39,991 nucleotides of DNA from a bacterium (GTDB taxonomy: Bacteria > Actinomycetota > Acidimicrobiia > Spongiisociales > ZC4RG35): the NCBI GenBank assembly GCA_028824015.1, contig JAPPFC010000058.1:1-39991 (forward strand), given 5' to 3'. The position numbers were made by a program, and so were the translations under genes. The notes under the pieces are model-generated. The model was not told the origin of the DNA. It did not search any database and saw nothing but the letters and a program-made list of their open reading frames with translations. Positions 7,898 to 16,471 of the stretch are shown piece by piece. Position 1 is the stretch's first letter. Every line of letters begins with the position of its first letter.

Positions 7898-9554
7898 TCA
7901 CCGGGCGTCCAGCCACTCCCGGACCACCGAACCGAGGGTGCCGAGCGGGATGGCGCCGTTGCCGAGGACGGTTCTGTGGAAGCTCTTGATGTCGAACGCC
8001 GGGCCCAGCCGGGCCTCGGACTCGGCTCGCAGGGACTCGAATTCCAGGCGCCCCAGCATGTAGGAGAGAGCCTGGCCTGGAGTTGCGATGTAGCGGTCGA
8101 TCTCCTCGGTGATCTCGTGGAGGGACATGGGCGAATGGTCGGCCAGAAACGCGATGGCCTTCTGGCGTGACCAGCCCAGGGCGTGGATGCCGGTGTCGAC
8201 CACCAGCCGCCCGGCCCGCAGCGAGTCGCCGGTGAGCATCCCGACCCGCTCCCAGTCGTCAGCGTAGAGGCCCATCTCTTCGGAGAGGCGTTCGGTGTAA
8301 AGACCCCATCCCTCGCAGAAGGCCGGCAGGTAATCGCGGTGAATGTCGTGGATATCGGGGTTCTCGATGGCCAGGGCCATCTGGAGGTGGTGGCCCGGTA
8401 TGCCCTCGTGATAGGCAACGGCGGGTATCTGGAAGGTCGTCCAGGCCGTGGGGTCGGCAACGTTGAAGAAGAACCGGCCCGGCCTGACGCCGTCGGTCGA
8501 GGGCGGGTAGTAGTAGGCCATGGACCCCACGTCGATGGGGTCGGCCAGACACCGAGCCCGGGGAACGGGGTCGAACCACTCACCCATCGCCCCGGCGGCC
8601 TTGTCGAGACATCGCAGAGCGTCCGCCACCAGGTCCTCGGACCGTGCGTACCGGAGCCCCGGGTCGTCACGGAGGCGGGTGTATATGTCGGTGACTTCGT
8701 GCGTGCCGAGCAACGGTCCGGCAATGCGCCGGTATTCGTCCTCCAGCATCCCGACCCCTCTCCAGGCCCAGTTGGTGAATCTCCTCGGGTTCCAGGCCCA
8801 GGGTCGTATGGGCCCTGACCATGTCGCGGTACACCACGTCGCCGCCTGCCAGGTGGCAGAGCCCGGCCTGATCGTCGGGGCGTCCGGCAGGGAGAGTGAT
8901 CTCGCCGAGAGCCTCCCGGAAGCGGGCCAGCCCGGGCCGCACGCCGGTCTCGATCGCCTTCACCAGCGCCAGCCGCCACCTCTCAGCCTCAGCGGCGCCA
9001 AGTTCGGTGGGGGCGGGCTGGGTGGCGATCGGGTCGTCGGCCGGTTGGCGGGAGAGGATCTGTTGGAGCTTTGCCGTGGTCTGGCGCACATGGCTGGCCA
9101 GGGGTACCACCCCGCTGGCGGCTCCCGCTCGGAGCCTGTCCACCAACTGGTCGATCATTGTCGGGAAGGAACCCAGCTTGTCCAGGTACCGGCGGCCGTG
9201 GTCGACGGTGACCAAAGGCTGGAGGTAGAGCGCCGGAAGCAACGATCTCACCAGCCCGCTCTGGGTGCTGGCCGCCTGCAGTTCCGGCCACCACACCGTC
9301 ACGCTGGCATCCATGAAGGCGGCAGCAGCCAGGGTCTCCGCCAGTATCCGGTCAGAGGTCTCGTCGGTGGTCACCTGGGCTGCATCGGCGGCGAACCGGA
9401 GGAATGTCTCCTTCGACTCCGACAGTCCTTCCGCCGAGAGATCGTCCCACCGTTCCACGTAGCTCAACTCGCCGCGGGAAAGGTTGGCGAAGTGGAGGTG
9501 CTCGAGGCGGTATTTCCAGTACCGGTCAGCCAGTGTCCGGGCGGTTGCTGTCAT
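7898..9554 (-). pseudogene. DUF885-family putative metallopeptidase, interrupted by a one-base frameshift
   Basis: The N-terminal half (from ATG 9554) ends at EEIHQLGLER in one frame and the C-terminal half continues as MLEDEYRRIAG in another. Removing one base from the C4 run at 8755-8758 (G4 on the coding strand) restores LGLERVGMLEDEYRRIAG and a single reading frame of 551 residues, the usual length of DUF885 proteins. The C-terminal half carries the family's hallmark YHEGIPGHHLQ, a likely zinc site, and is otherwise well preserved down to the stop at 7898. The start is firm because the ATG overlaps the nitroreductase TGA as ATGA, implying translational coupling. The lesion may be a homopolymer sequencing error or a recent null mutation. 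DUF885 proteins are thought to be secreted or cytoplasmic peptidases; the substrate is unknown. Confidence 0.82.
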
Positions 9555-10051
9555 CGGCTGAACGATTCTTGGTGAAAGATCTCTTCTCCCGGTTTGCGAC
9601 CTCCGTGCCGGGACGGGCGGGCACCGGGAGCGGGGTAACCGAGCGCGATGGCGTAACGGCACGTCCACCCCGGCGGCAACCCCAGCACGCGAGCCGTGTC
9701 CTCGGTGCGCTGCAGGGTGATGGGGCAGGTGGACATCCCCAGGGCATCGGCCGCCAGCATGATGTTCTGCGCCATTCGTCCCGTGTCGAACTCCCGGGTG
9801 TTGGGTTCCTGGACGAGAGCAAGCGCCACCGGCGCCGCTCGGAGCGGGACGGTGAAGTCACCGCAGTCGGCCAGCCGCTCGATCTGGTCCGGGTTGCGGA
9901 CCACCACGACCGCCCACTTCTGGAGGTTCCTGGAACTTCCCGTCCACCTGGCTGCCTCCAGTACCCGGTCGAGGTCTTCCTGGAGGATCGGACTCTCCTG
10001 ATAGCTACGAATGGCCCGGAGGCCCAGGATGTTTCGGTAGGTCTCACTCAT
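9551..10051 (-). CDS. Nitroreductase family protein
   Basis: 166-residue FMN-dependent nitroreductase-fold protein, first gene of the three-gene minus-strand operon. Seen: LRAIRSYQ near the N-terminus (FMN phosphate-binding Arg-Ser), GSSRNLQKWAVVVV (flavin contact), the DTGRMAQNIMLAADALG helix, and the C-terminal GYP...GRKPGEEIFHQESF typical of the group. Members reduce nitro groups, quinones or enones, or dehalogenate, using NAD(P)H; they normally work as dimers. The protein is short for the family but has both ends. Its stop codon overlaps the start of the DUF885 gene (ATGA). Confidence 0.85.
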   Translation of the reverse strand: MSETYRNILGLRAIRSYQESPILQEDLDRVLEAARWTGSSRNLQKWAVVVVRNPDQIERLADCGDFTVPLRAAPVALALVQEPNTREFDTGRMAQNIMLAADALGMSTCPITLQRTEDTARVLGLPPGWTCRYAIALGYPAPGARPSRHGGRKPGEEIFHQESFSR

Positions 10052-10181
10052 GGATCAGCACAATACCGCAGGTGAAGAATGTCGGTCCCCTCCTCCCCCA
10101 TCGGTTTCGCTGCCTCCGCAAATCTCCTGCACCCTCCTCATCGGCAGTCCTCATGTCCGTCGGGGCCCCATGGGCCGGACC

Positions 10182-10197
10182 CTACCCAACCGGGTAG
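10182..10197. repeat. Inverted repeat in the divergent gap before the ABC exporter
   Basis: CTACCC and GGGTAG form a perfect six-base inverted repeat around AACC in the 221-base gap between the divergent nitroreductase operon and ABC exporter. Its position suits an operator for a dimeric repressor, but no regulator gene adjoins it, so the role is inference. Confidence 0.4.
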
Positions 10198-10272
10198 AGT
10201 CCCTTTAGACCTACAGGACGAGGATTGCCCGCGCCGCTCGCTGGTGGCGGGTGGGACAAGGCAGGTGCGACC

Positions 10273-11187
10273 GTGTCGAGAGCCATAGAGACCTCGGGTC
10301 TCACCAAGTATTACGGGGACACGGAGGGGATCGTCGACCTGCACCTGGCGGTCGATGTGGGTGAGGTGTTCGGTTTCATCGGTCCCAACGGGGCCGGGAA
10401 GACCACCACCATCCGCCTGCTTCTTAATTTCCTGAAGCCCACGGCGGGTTCGGCATCCATATTCGGGTTGGACATCGACCAAGACTCGCTGGCGATCCGA
10501 AGCCGGGTCGGGTACCTTCCGGGCGACCTGGCCCTCTACCCCTCCATGACCGGCCGGGAGTTCCTGCTCTATTTCAGCAGACTGCGGGGCATCGACACCG
10601 CCGCCTCCACCGTCACGCTCGCGGAGCGTTTCGACCTGGACCTCGACCGGCGCATCAAGGAGTACTCGAAGGGCAACCGCCAGAAGGTCGGCGTGGTGAA
10701 CGCCTTCATGCACGAGCCGGAACTGCTGATCCTCGACGAGCCCACCGGCGGCCTCGACCCCCTCATGCAACAGGAGTTCGCCGAACTGCTGGCCGAGGTC
10801 CGGGCGGACGGACGCACGGTCTTTCTGTCCTCTCACTACCTTCCCGAGGTCGAGCGGGTGGCGGACCGGGTTGGGATAGTCCGCCAGGGCCGTCTCATCG
10901 ACGTTGACACCCTCTCGGGGTTCAGGTCGAAGGTCCAGTCAAACCTCTCGATCAAGTTCGGCTCGGCGGTCGACCCTGCAGAGTTTGCCTCGATAGAGGG
11001 GGTGACGGTGATCGACCTCCTCGACGGGGGCACCCTCTTGCGGCTGAGCATCGGCGGGTCCCAGAAGGCGGTGATCGCCACCGCCTCTGCGAGGGACGTG
11101 TTAACCATCACATCCGAAGAAGCCGACCTCGACGAAGTCTTCCTCTCCTACTACGGGTCCGAACTCCATCCGGACCCTCCGGGTTGA
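10273..11187 (+). CDS. ABC transporter ATP-binding protein, ABC-2 export type
   Basis: 304-residue ATPase. Walker A is GPNGAGKTTT at residues 37-46, the signature is YSKGNRQKVG, and Walker B is LLILDEPTGGLDP, followed by the HYLPEVERVADR switch region. The C-terminal extension of about 90 residues is usual for drug or lipid exporter ATPases (DrrA/YhaQ-like). It should drive the permease encoded immediately downstream. I chose the GTG at 10273 because the family N-terminus starts there. A TTG at 10225 would add 16 residues unlike the family. The substrate is unknown; antibiotic or lipid export and self-protection are the usual roles. Confidence 0.9.
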   Translation: MSRAIETSGLTKYYGDTEGIVDLHLAVDVGEVFGFIGPNGAGKTTTIRLLLNFLKPTAGSASIFGLDIDQDSLAIRSRVGYLPGDLALYPSMTGREFLLYFSRLRGIDTAASTVTLAERFDLDLDRRIKEYSKGNRQKVGVVNAFMHEPELLILDEPTGGLDPLMQQEFAELLAEVRADGRTVFLSSHYLPEVERVADRVGIVRQGRLIDVDTLSGFRSKVQSNLSIKFGSAVDPAEFASIEGVTVIDLLDGGTLLRLSIGGSQKAVIATASARDVLTITSEEADLDEVFLSYYGSELHPDPPG

Positions 11188-11194
11188 GACCGTG

Positions 11195-12871
11195 ATGCCC
11201 GCCATCCTCGGAAAGACCCTCCTCGACCGCCGGCGGGCGGTCATGGGGTACGGGCTGGGGATCGTGGCACTTTCGGTCTGGTTGGGGGCGATGTTCACGG
11301 TGATGCGAGACTCGGACGAGTTCATCGACTTCATGAACAATCTCCCCTCGGGACTCCTGTCGGCATTCGGGATAGACTCCGGCACCTTCGTGACGGCGGC
11401 GGGCTTTCTCTCCTCCTACCTCTTCACCCTGTTCGCTCCCCTCTTCATCCTGTTCTTCGTCATCAGCGCGGCTGCAGCCGAAGTGATGGCGGAAGAACGC
11501 GACGGTCTCATCGACATGCTGCTTTCCAATCCGGTATCCCGAACCCGGGTCTTCTTGGAGAAGACGGGAGGGGTGGCCCTGGCGGCCCTTCTGCTGGCGG
11601 CGGTCCTGACCGCGGCTCTCCTGGTTGTCAACCCGATATTCGACCTGTCCCTGTCGGTCACCGGGGTGCTGGCCGCCGGGTTGTCGCTGTGGCTGCTCAG
11701 CCTGGTGTTCGCATCGCTGACGCTGATAGCGGGCACATTCACCGGCCGCAGCGTGATGGCAGGCGGAGTGGCGGGTTCCCTGGCGCTCCTGGCCTGGTTC
11801 ATCAACAGCTTCGCCTCTCTGTATCCCGCTCTCCAGCCTGTCGCCAACGCCAGCCCCTTTGCCTGGTACCAGGATCCGAATCCCCTGACGGACGGAGCCG
11901 GCGCAGGCCAACTGTGGCTGGCCGTCACCGCCGGTGTGCTGCTGGCGGTGGCCACACTCCTGTTCCGCCGCCGTGACCTCGCAACCGAGATGGCCGTGGT
12001 ACCGGCCACCAGGGCCTTCCGGCTACCTCGCAGACGCAAGCGTCGGTCTCTGCGGGCGGCGTGGCTTCTGAACGGGTCGTTCCGCAAGACCGTCTGGGAC
12101 CGGCGGCGCTCCGTTTGGGGCTGGGGCGGGGGGCTCGGGTTCCTGACGCTGGTGATGTTCTCGGTCTGGCCGACGCTGGCCGACGACGCCCAGGCGCTGG
12201 CGGACCTGGTGACCTCCTTTCCCCGGGAGGTGTTCGCCATGTTCGGCATGACCAACCCCGAGGAGATAGTCACCCCGGCCGGCCTCGTCTCCTCCCGCAC
12301 CTACCAGGCGATCGGTCCGATCCTCATCGTGATGTTCGTGGTCCGGGGAGTCTCCATGGCAATGGTCAAGGAGGAGAGCGACGGCGCCCTCGACCTGGTG
12401 CTGTCGGCGCCCTCCACCCGCAGGACGGTCGTCCTGAACAAGGCCCTGGGAGTGGCGTGCTCGACCGCCCTGGTGATCGCGATTCTCACGGTGGCGGCAC
12501 TCGTGGGAGACCTTGCCTATCAGACCGAACTGGGGGTCGGCAGGATCCTGGCCGCCGGCGCGGGCCTGGGCCTCCTCGGTTTGTTCTTCGGCGCGCTGAC
12601 CATGGCGATCTGGGCTGTGGGAGGATCGTCCTTCCCGGCGGTCCGGGTCACCGCGGTGGTGGCGATGGCCACCTTCCTGCTGAACGGTCTCGGCGCCCTC
12701 AGCGACGCCATGGCGCCCGCCCGGGTGACATCACCCTTCTACTGGTACTTCGGAGACAACCCACCCCTCGCCAAGGGCTTCGAGCCCACCTACTTCCTGC
12801 TTCTCGCCGGCGCCCTCGTTCTGGGATGGGTGGCCATAAGCCGGATCGACCGGAGAGACATCGCCACCTGA
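11195..12871 (+). CDS. ABC-2 type permease, tandem-duplicated exporter subunit
   Basis: About 558 residues with two homologous halves of about six membrane segments each. Each half begins with a basic cytoplasmic stretch (LLDRRRAVMGYGLG; VWDRRRSVWGWGGGLG) and contains the same order of elements: an extracytoplasmic F(G)...V(T)(A/P)AG segment, an E(E/D).DG.(I/L)D(M/L)(L/V)LS.P..R motif, and an ASPFAWY/TSPFYWY segment near the end. The fused pair supplies both transmembrane domains of the exporter. It starts 7 bases after the ATPase stop, either at this ATG or at the GTG just before it. It ends 13 bases from the oppositely oriented M28-like gene. Confidence 0.88.
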   Translation: MPAILGKTLLDRRRAVMGYGLGIVALSVWLGAMFTVMRDSDEFIDFMNNLPSGLLSAFGIDSGTFVTAAGFLSSYLFTLFAPLFILFFVISAAAAEVMAEERDGLIDMLLSNPVSRTRVFLEKTGGVALAALLLAAVLTAALLVVNPIFDLSLSVTGVLAAGLSLWLLSLVFASLTLIAGTFTGRSVMAGGVAGSLALLAWFINSFASLYPALQPVANASPFAWYQDPNPLTDGAGAGQLWLAVTAGVLLAVATLLFRRRDLATEMAVVPATRAFRLPRRRKRRSLRAAWLLNGSFRKTVWDRRRSVWGWGGGLGFLTLVMFSVWPTLADDAQALADLVTSFPREVFAMFGMTNPEEIVTPAGLVSSRTYQAIGPILIVMFVVRGVSMAMVKEESDGALDLVLSAPSTRRTVVLNKALGVACSTALVIAILTVAALVGDLAYQTELGVGRILAAGAGLGLLGLFFGALTMAIWAVGGSSFPAVRVTAVVAMATFLLNGLGALSDAMAPARVTSPFYWYFGDNPPLAKGFEPTYFLLLAGALVLGWVAISRIDRRDIAT

Positions 12872-12884
12872 AGGGTAAGTCGGG

Positions 12885-14849
12885 CTAGGGGCTGTCGAGC
12901 CTGATGAAGCCCTCTCCGACCAGCCCCTCGAACAACTCCAGGATGTGGCGCGGCTCCACGTCGAAGTTGAACTCGGCGGCGATGGCGTCGGTAACGTCAT
13001 TCACGCTCCGGCGCCCGTCGGTGAGATTCCATATCTCGTCCCCCATTATCCGGAGAGAGTCATAGCGCATCCGGGGGTCCCGAGCATTCATCTCACCGGC
13101 CATGCGGACGCGAGTCTCATAGGAGGTACCGGCGAGCCCGGGCGCATCGCGTTCCACCAGTCGTCTGGGGACCACCATCCCCGGCGCGAACTCTTCCTCC
13201 GGGGCCGATTCCGGCAGCCAGCCCAGCACCTCGTCCAACCGGTCCTGGATCCGCTCGAGCATCCGGTCCCTGGTGGCTTCGAGATCCCAGCTTGCCTCCG
13301 GATCACCTTGATCGGCGAATACCAGGGCTGATTCGACGGCTTTCTTGTCCCTCCGGGCCAGGTGCGCGAGACGTTTTCTTGCGGCCGCGGCGGGCCCTTC
13401 GCCTCGCAGCGCCACCTGGCTCAGTCTCAACTCGCTCCGCGCCGTCACTTCTCTCATGATCTTGACTGCCTCCCGCGGGCCGGCGTAGGCCAGTTCCAGG
13501 GCCGCCAGGGCTATCACCATCCCGCACCTGCGGAAAACCGCGGGATCGAGCATGTTCGGCTTCAGGTAGTCGGTGTGGAAGAAGAGGTCGGGCCACGACA
13601 TGAACAGCGGCGACGCTATGCCGAAGGCTGGATAGTACTTGTTGTCGCTCCAAGGCGTGTAGGGCAGGTCCGGGAAGTTCACGAACGGGATCTCGTCGTC
13701 ATTGCTGAACACCCAGCGCGTCTCCTTGGGAGTCGCCTCGATGAGCGATACGAAATAGTCGTTGATGAAGGTGGGGACCGAGTCCGGGGAGTGATAGAAC
13801 AGGAGCGCGGCCTTGCTCTTTGGCTGGTCGTGGCCGACGCTGTCCAGGGCGATCGAGACTATTCCGTTCTCTGCCTCCTCCCGGTGGTTGTGGAGATAGT
13901 GCTTGGTCCCGTGCCCCTCGACGTCGACGAGGAACCTAATGGTGCGTCGCGGTCGAGGGATATGTCCGTCCGAGATTAGGCGGGAGATCACGCGTCCCAC
14001 TTCGGCCAGCAATGCGGGGCCCGAAGCACAGTTCGCCCCCGGCTTGGTGCCCGCCGTCGAGTGACAGACAAAGTGGATGAACTCATCCGCCCGGTCGGTG
14101 CCGGGAATCTCTCCGAAGAGATTCTGGGCCTCCCCCTTGAAGGTCTTGGCCTGGATGTCGATCCAGACCCTGGCTGTCCCCTGGCGCGCCATCGAAGCGA
14201 GGCGCTCCGCGGCATGGTAATTGACGGCGATCGCCCAGAGTCCCGGGAGGTTGGAAGGCATTCGCAGAAGCTGCACGGGATCCGGCAGGGACTCCCTGGT
14301 CCGGAAGGGAGCCGTGGGGTACAGGAGCGTGTCTGTGATCACGCCCACGGCGCCGTGCTCGGTGGCCAGACCGACCGCGTTGGCGAAGGAATCGGGCACC
14401 GTGGTGCTTCGCACCAGGACCGCCTTGCCACGGACCTCCTGTCGCTGGAAGTCCTCGGACCGCTCACCCGTGCCCACGTCCACCACCTCGACCGTCAACC
14501 CGCCCTCCGGAGTCGACGGCGTCCACCACGGCAGGCAGGAAGGCGAGTCCTCGTAGGAGACCAGGAGCCTTCCATTCTGTGACCCCACCCGCAACTCGGC
14601 GCTCAACGGCTCCCAGGCCAGGGGCATGGTCTGGGTGAGCAACCGGTGTTCGCCGTCCAGGGGGAACCTCTCCACCCAGACGCGTTCCAGGTCGTTGTCT
14701 CTCAGGAGTTGGGCCACGAAGTCGGTGGCTCGGTGGTACCCCGACGACCCCGGGGAACGGTAGAACTTGGTCATGTGGGCCGCGGATTCCAGAGCTCGGT
14801 CCCCCGACAACTCCTCCCCAAGAAGCCTGACGAGTTCTCTTCTGCGCAT
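12885..14849 (-). CDS. M28-like peptidase with altered metal site and C-terminal PqqD-like domain
   Basis: 654 residues, distal gene of the catabolic operon. An N-terminal part with a PA-like insert (about 90-235) leads into an M28 aminopeptidase fold. His263 (FVCHSTAG), Asp336 (IALDSVG) and His425 (FFHTDYLKP) sit where zinc ligands are expected. However, the bridging Asp is replaced in PGANCASG (about 274), and the usual Glu-Glu pair is EG (311-312). The last 60 residues (IWNLTDGRRSVNDVTDAI then LFEGLVGEGFIRL) look like a PqqD-type winged helix, a fold that binds peptides in RiPP pathways. No signal peptide is seen. The protein could be an unusual amide hydrolase or a binding protein without peptidase activity. 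The hydantoinase gene ends 14 bases before it. Confidence 0.75.
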   Translation of the reverse strand: MRRRELVRLLGEELSGDRALESAAHMTKFYRSPGSSGYHRATDFVAQLLRDNDLERVWVERFPLDGEHRLLTQTMPLAWEPLSAELRVGSQNGRLLVSYEDSPSCLPWWTPSTPEGGLTVEVVDVGTGERSEDFQRQEVRGKAVLVRSTTVPDSFANAVGLATEHGAVGVITDTLLYPTAPFRTRESLPDPVQLLRMPSNLPGLWAIAVNYHAAERLASMARQGTARVWIDIQAKTFKGEAQNLFGEIPGTDRADEFIHFVCHSTAGTKPGANCASGPALLAEVGRVISRLISDGHIPRPRRTIRFLVDVEGHGTKHYLHNHREEAENGIVSIALDSVGHDQPKSKAALLFYHSPDSVPTFINDYFVSLIEATPKETRWVFSNDDEIPFVNFPDLPYTPWSDNKYYPAFGIASPLFMSWPDLFFHTDYLKPNMLDPAVFRRCGMVIALAALELAYAGPREAVKIMREVTARSELRLSQVALRGEGPAAAARKRLAHLARRDKKAVESALVFADQGDPEASWDLEATRDRMLERIQDRLDEVLGWLPESAPEEEFAPGMVVPRRLVERDAPGLAGTSYETRVRMAGEMNARDPRMRYDSLRIMGDEIWNLTDGRRSVNDVTDAIAAEFNFDVEPRHILELFEGLVGEGFIRLDSP

Positions 14850-14863
14850 TGGCTCGACTCTCT

Positions 14864-16354
14864 CTAGTTGACGTCGAACCCGCCGGGAGCGTACGCGGCG
14901 GCATCGGGATCGCCCGGGATGTAGCGGGCCCTACCCGGTTTCCCGACCAACTCCCCGTCCTCGATGACCACCTCACCCCGCACCATGGTCACAACCGGCA
15001 TGCCCAGGAGTTCGGTGCCCTTGAAGGTGGAGAAGTCGCTGATGCCGTGTTCCTGGTCCACCAGATGCCTCTTTGCGGGATCCCAGACCACGATGTCGGC
15101 GTCGGAGCCGGGTTGAAGGATCCCTTTGCGGGGGTACACGCCGAAGATCTTGGCGGGGTTCTCGCAGAAGACCTGGACGAACCGGGGCAGGGTCATGCGC
15201 CCGCCGTTGACGCCGTGTGTCCACACGACCGGCATCATGAACTCCAGGGTGGTGAGTCCCGCTCCGATCTCGAAGATGTTCTCCTGGCCCGCCTCGGGTT
15301 CTTCAGCGTGACCGTCCAGGGTGCCGGTCAGCTTCAACGCCCGGGTGTATCCGGTGTAGTCGCTGCCGATCACGTCCAGCGCTCCGCTCGCCAGTCCCCG
15401 CCACATGGCCTCCTTGTCCTCTTCTTCTCTCAGAGGCGGGGCCACCTTCAGCAGGTACCCCTCCCTGATGAGGTCGTCATTGGTGAGGGCGAGATAGTGC
15501 GGGCAGGTCTCTCCATAGATGGGGAGTCCCTGGCTCTTGTACTGCTCCAGGATCGACACTATCTCCCTGGTGCTCAGGTGCACCGGATAGACCGGGCAGT
15601 CGGCCACCGTCGCCATGGTGGCGGCGCGGTGCACCGCCTCGGCTTCGATGATGTTGGGCGCCGACGCGTTGTAGTGGTGGACCGAGACCTTGCCCTCCGA
15701 TCTGAACTGTCGCTCCAGGTAAGCCTTGCACACGCCGTTCTCGGCATGGATCATCGCCATGCCGCCCTCCCGGCCCGCCAGGTCCATGACCGTCATGATC
15801 AGGTCGTCGGGGATGGCGAGGAGGTTGGTTCGCGAGTCCGCTCCCGCCCATGGGTTCCAGACCATGAACATCTTGAAGGCGTTCACCCCCAGACCAATCA
15901 GTTCGGGGATTACCTTTTGGATGTCCTCCTCGTCTCGCTTGGTGATCAGTCCGTGGATGGCGAAGTCGGTGTAGGAGACCTCTTCTGCGTATTCGATGAA
16001 CCCCTTCACTATGTCGGGGTTGTACTTTCTCACGCCCCAGTGGTTCCCGAACATCTCGTGGCGGTGGGTCTCGGAGCCAATGAAGGGGACCACCGTGGTG
16101 ACGCCCCCATAGGCGGCACAGATGGAGTAGGTGTCCATCTTCTCTCCGAAGATGGGATGTGCATGGGAGTCCAGACCCCCGGGCAGGACGTATTTTCCGG
16201 AGGCGTCGATGGTGCGTTTGGCGCTCCGATCCGATAGCTCGTCCCCCAGCTCCAGGACCTTGCCGCCCCCGACGAGGACATCCGAACGGGTGATCCCTTG
16301 CCCGGAAACCAGGAGACCGCCCCGCACGAGAACATCGGCCATTGATGTGTCCAT
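14864..16354 (-). CDS. Dihydropyrimidinase/hydantoinase family cyclic amidohydrolase
   Basis: 496-residue amidohydrolase-superfamily TIM barrel flanked by a composite beta sandwich. The binuclear metal site is complete: His64/His66 (DSHAHP), the carboxylatable Lys161 (AFKMFMVW), His203 (MIHAEN), His259 (YPVHLST) and Asp332 (GSDYTGY). Such enzymes open cyclic ureides, imides or hydantoins to N-carbamoyl or amic acids. In dihydropyrimidinases the residue five after the lysine is a substrate-binding Tyr; here it is Trp166, so the substrate probably differs. GTG at 16360 and ATG at 16342 are alternative starts; ATG 16354 follows a purine-rich AGAGAGTGAG. It sits between the phosphotriesterase-like and M28-like genes. 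Confidence 0.9.
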   Translation of the reverse strand: MDTSMADVLVRGGLLVSGQGITRSDVLVGGGKVLELGDELSDRSAKRTIDASGKYVLPGGLDSHAHPIFGEKMDTYSICAAYGGVTTVVPFIGSETHRHEMFGNHWGVRKYNPDIVKGFIEYAEEVSYTDFAIHGLITKRDEEDIQKVIPELIGLGVNAFKMFMVWNPWAGADSRTNLLAIPDDLIMTVMDLAGREGGMAMIHAENGVCKAYLERQFRSEGKVSVHHYNASAPNIIEAEAVHRAATMATVADCPVYPVHLSTREIVSILEQYKSQGLPIYGETCPHYLALTNDDLIREGYLLKVAPPLREEEDKEAMWRGLASGALDVIGSDYTGYTRALKLTGTLDGHAEEPEAGQENIFEIGAGLTTLEFMMPVVWTHGVNGGRMTLPRFVQVFCENPAKIFGVYPRKGILQPGSDADIVVWDPAKRHLVDQEHGISDFSTFKGTELLGMPVVTMVRGEVVIEDGELVGKPGRARYIPGDPDAAAYAPGGFDVN

Positions 16355-16471
16355 ACTCACTCTCTCGGTCCTCGTCGGCGCCGGCTTTCCCGGTTCAGTG
16401 TACTTGTCGAGGAGGGCGGGTGGAGGCTTCCTGCGAGGGTTTGAACACCGGGATCGTCCCCGGAGTCGCGG

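Noticed and set aside
14849-16237. 462-codon plus-strand open frame
   Set aside because: It is exactly antisense to the hydantoinase, whose metal-site motifs are intact on the minus strand.
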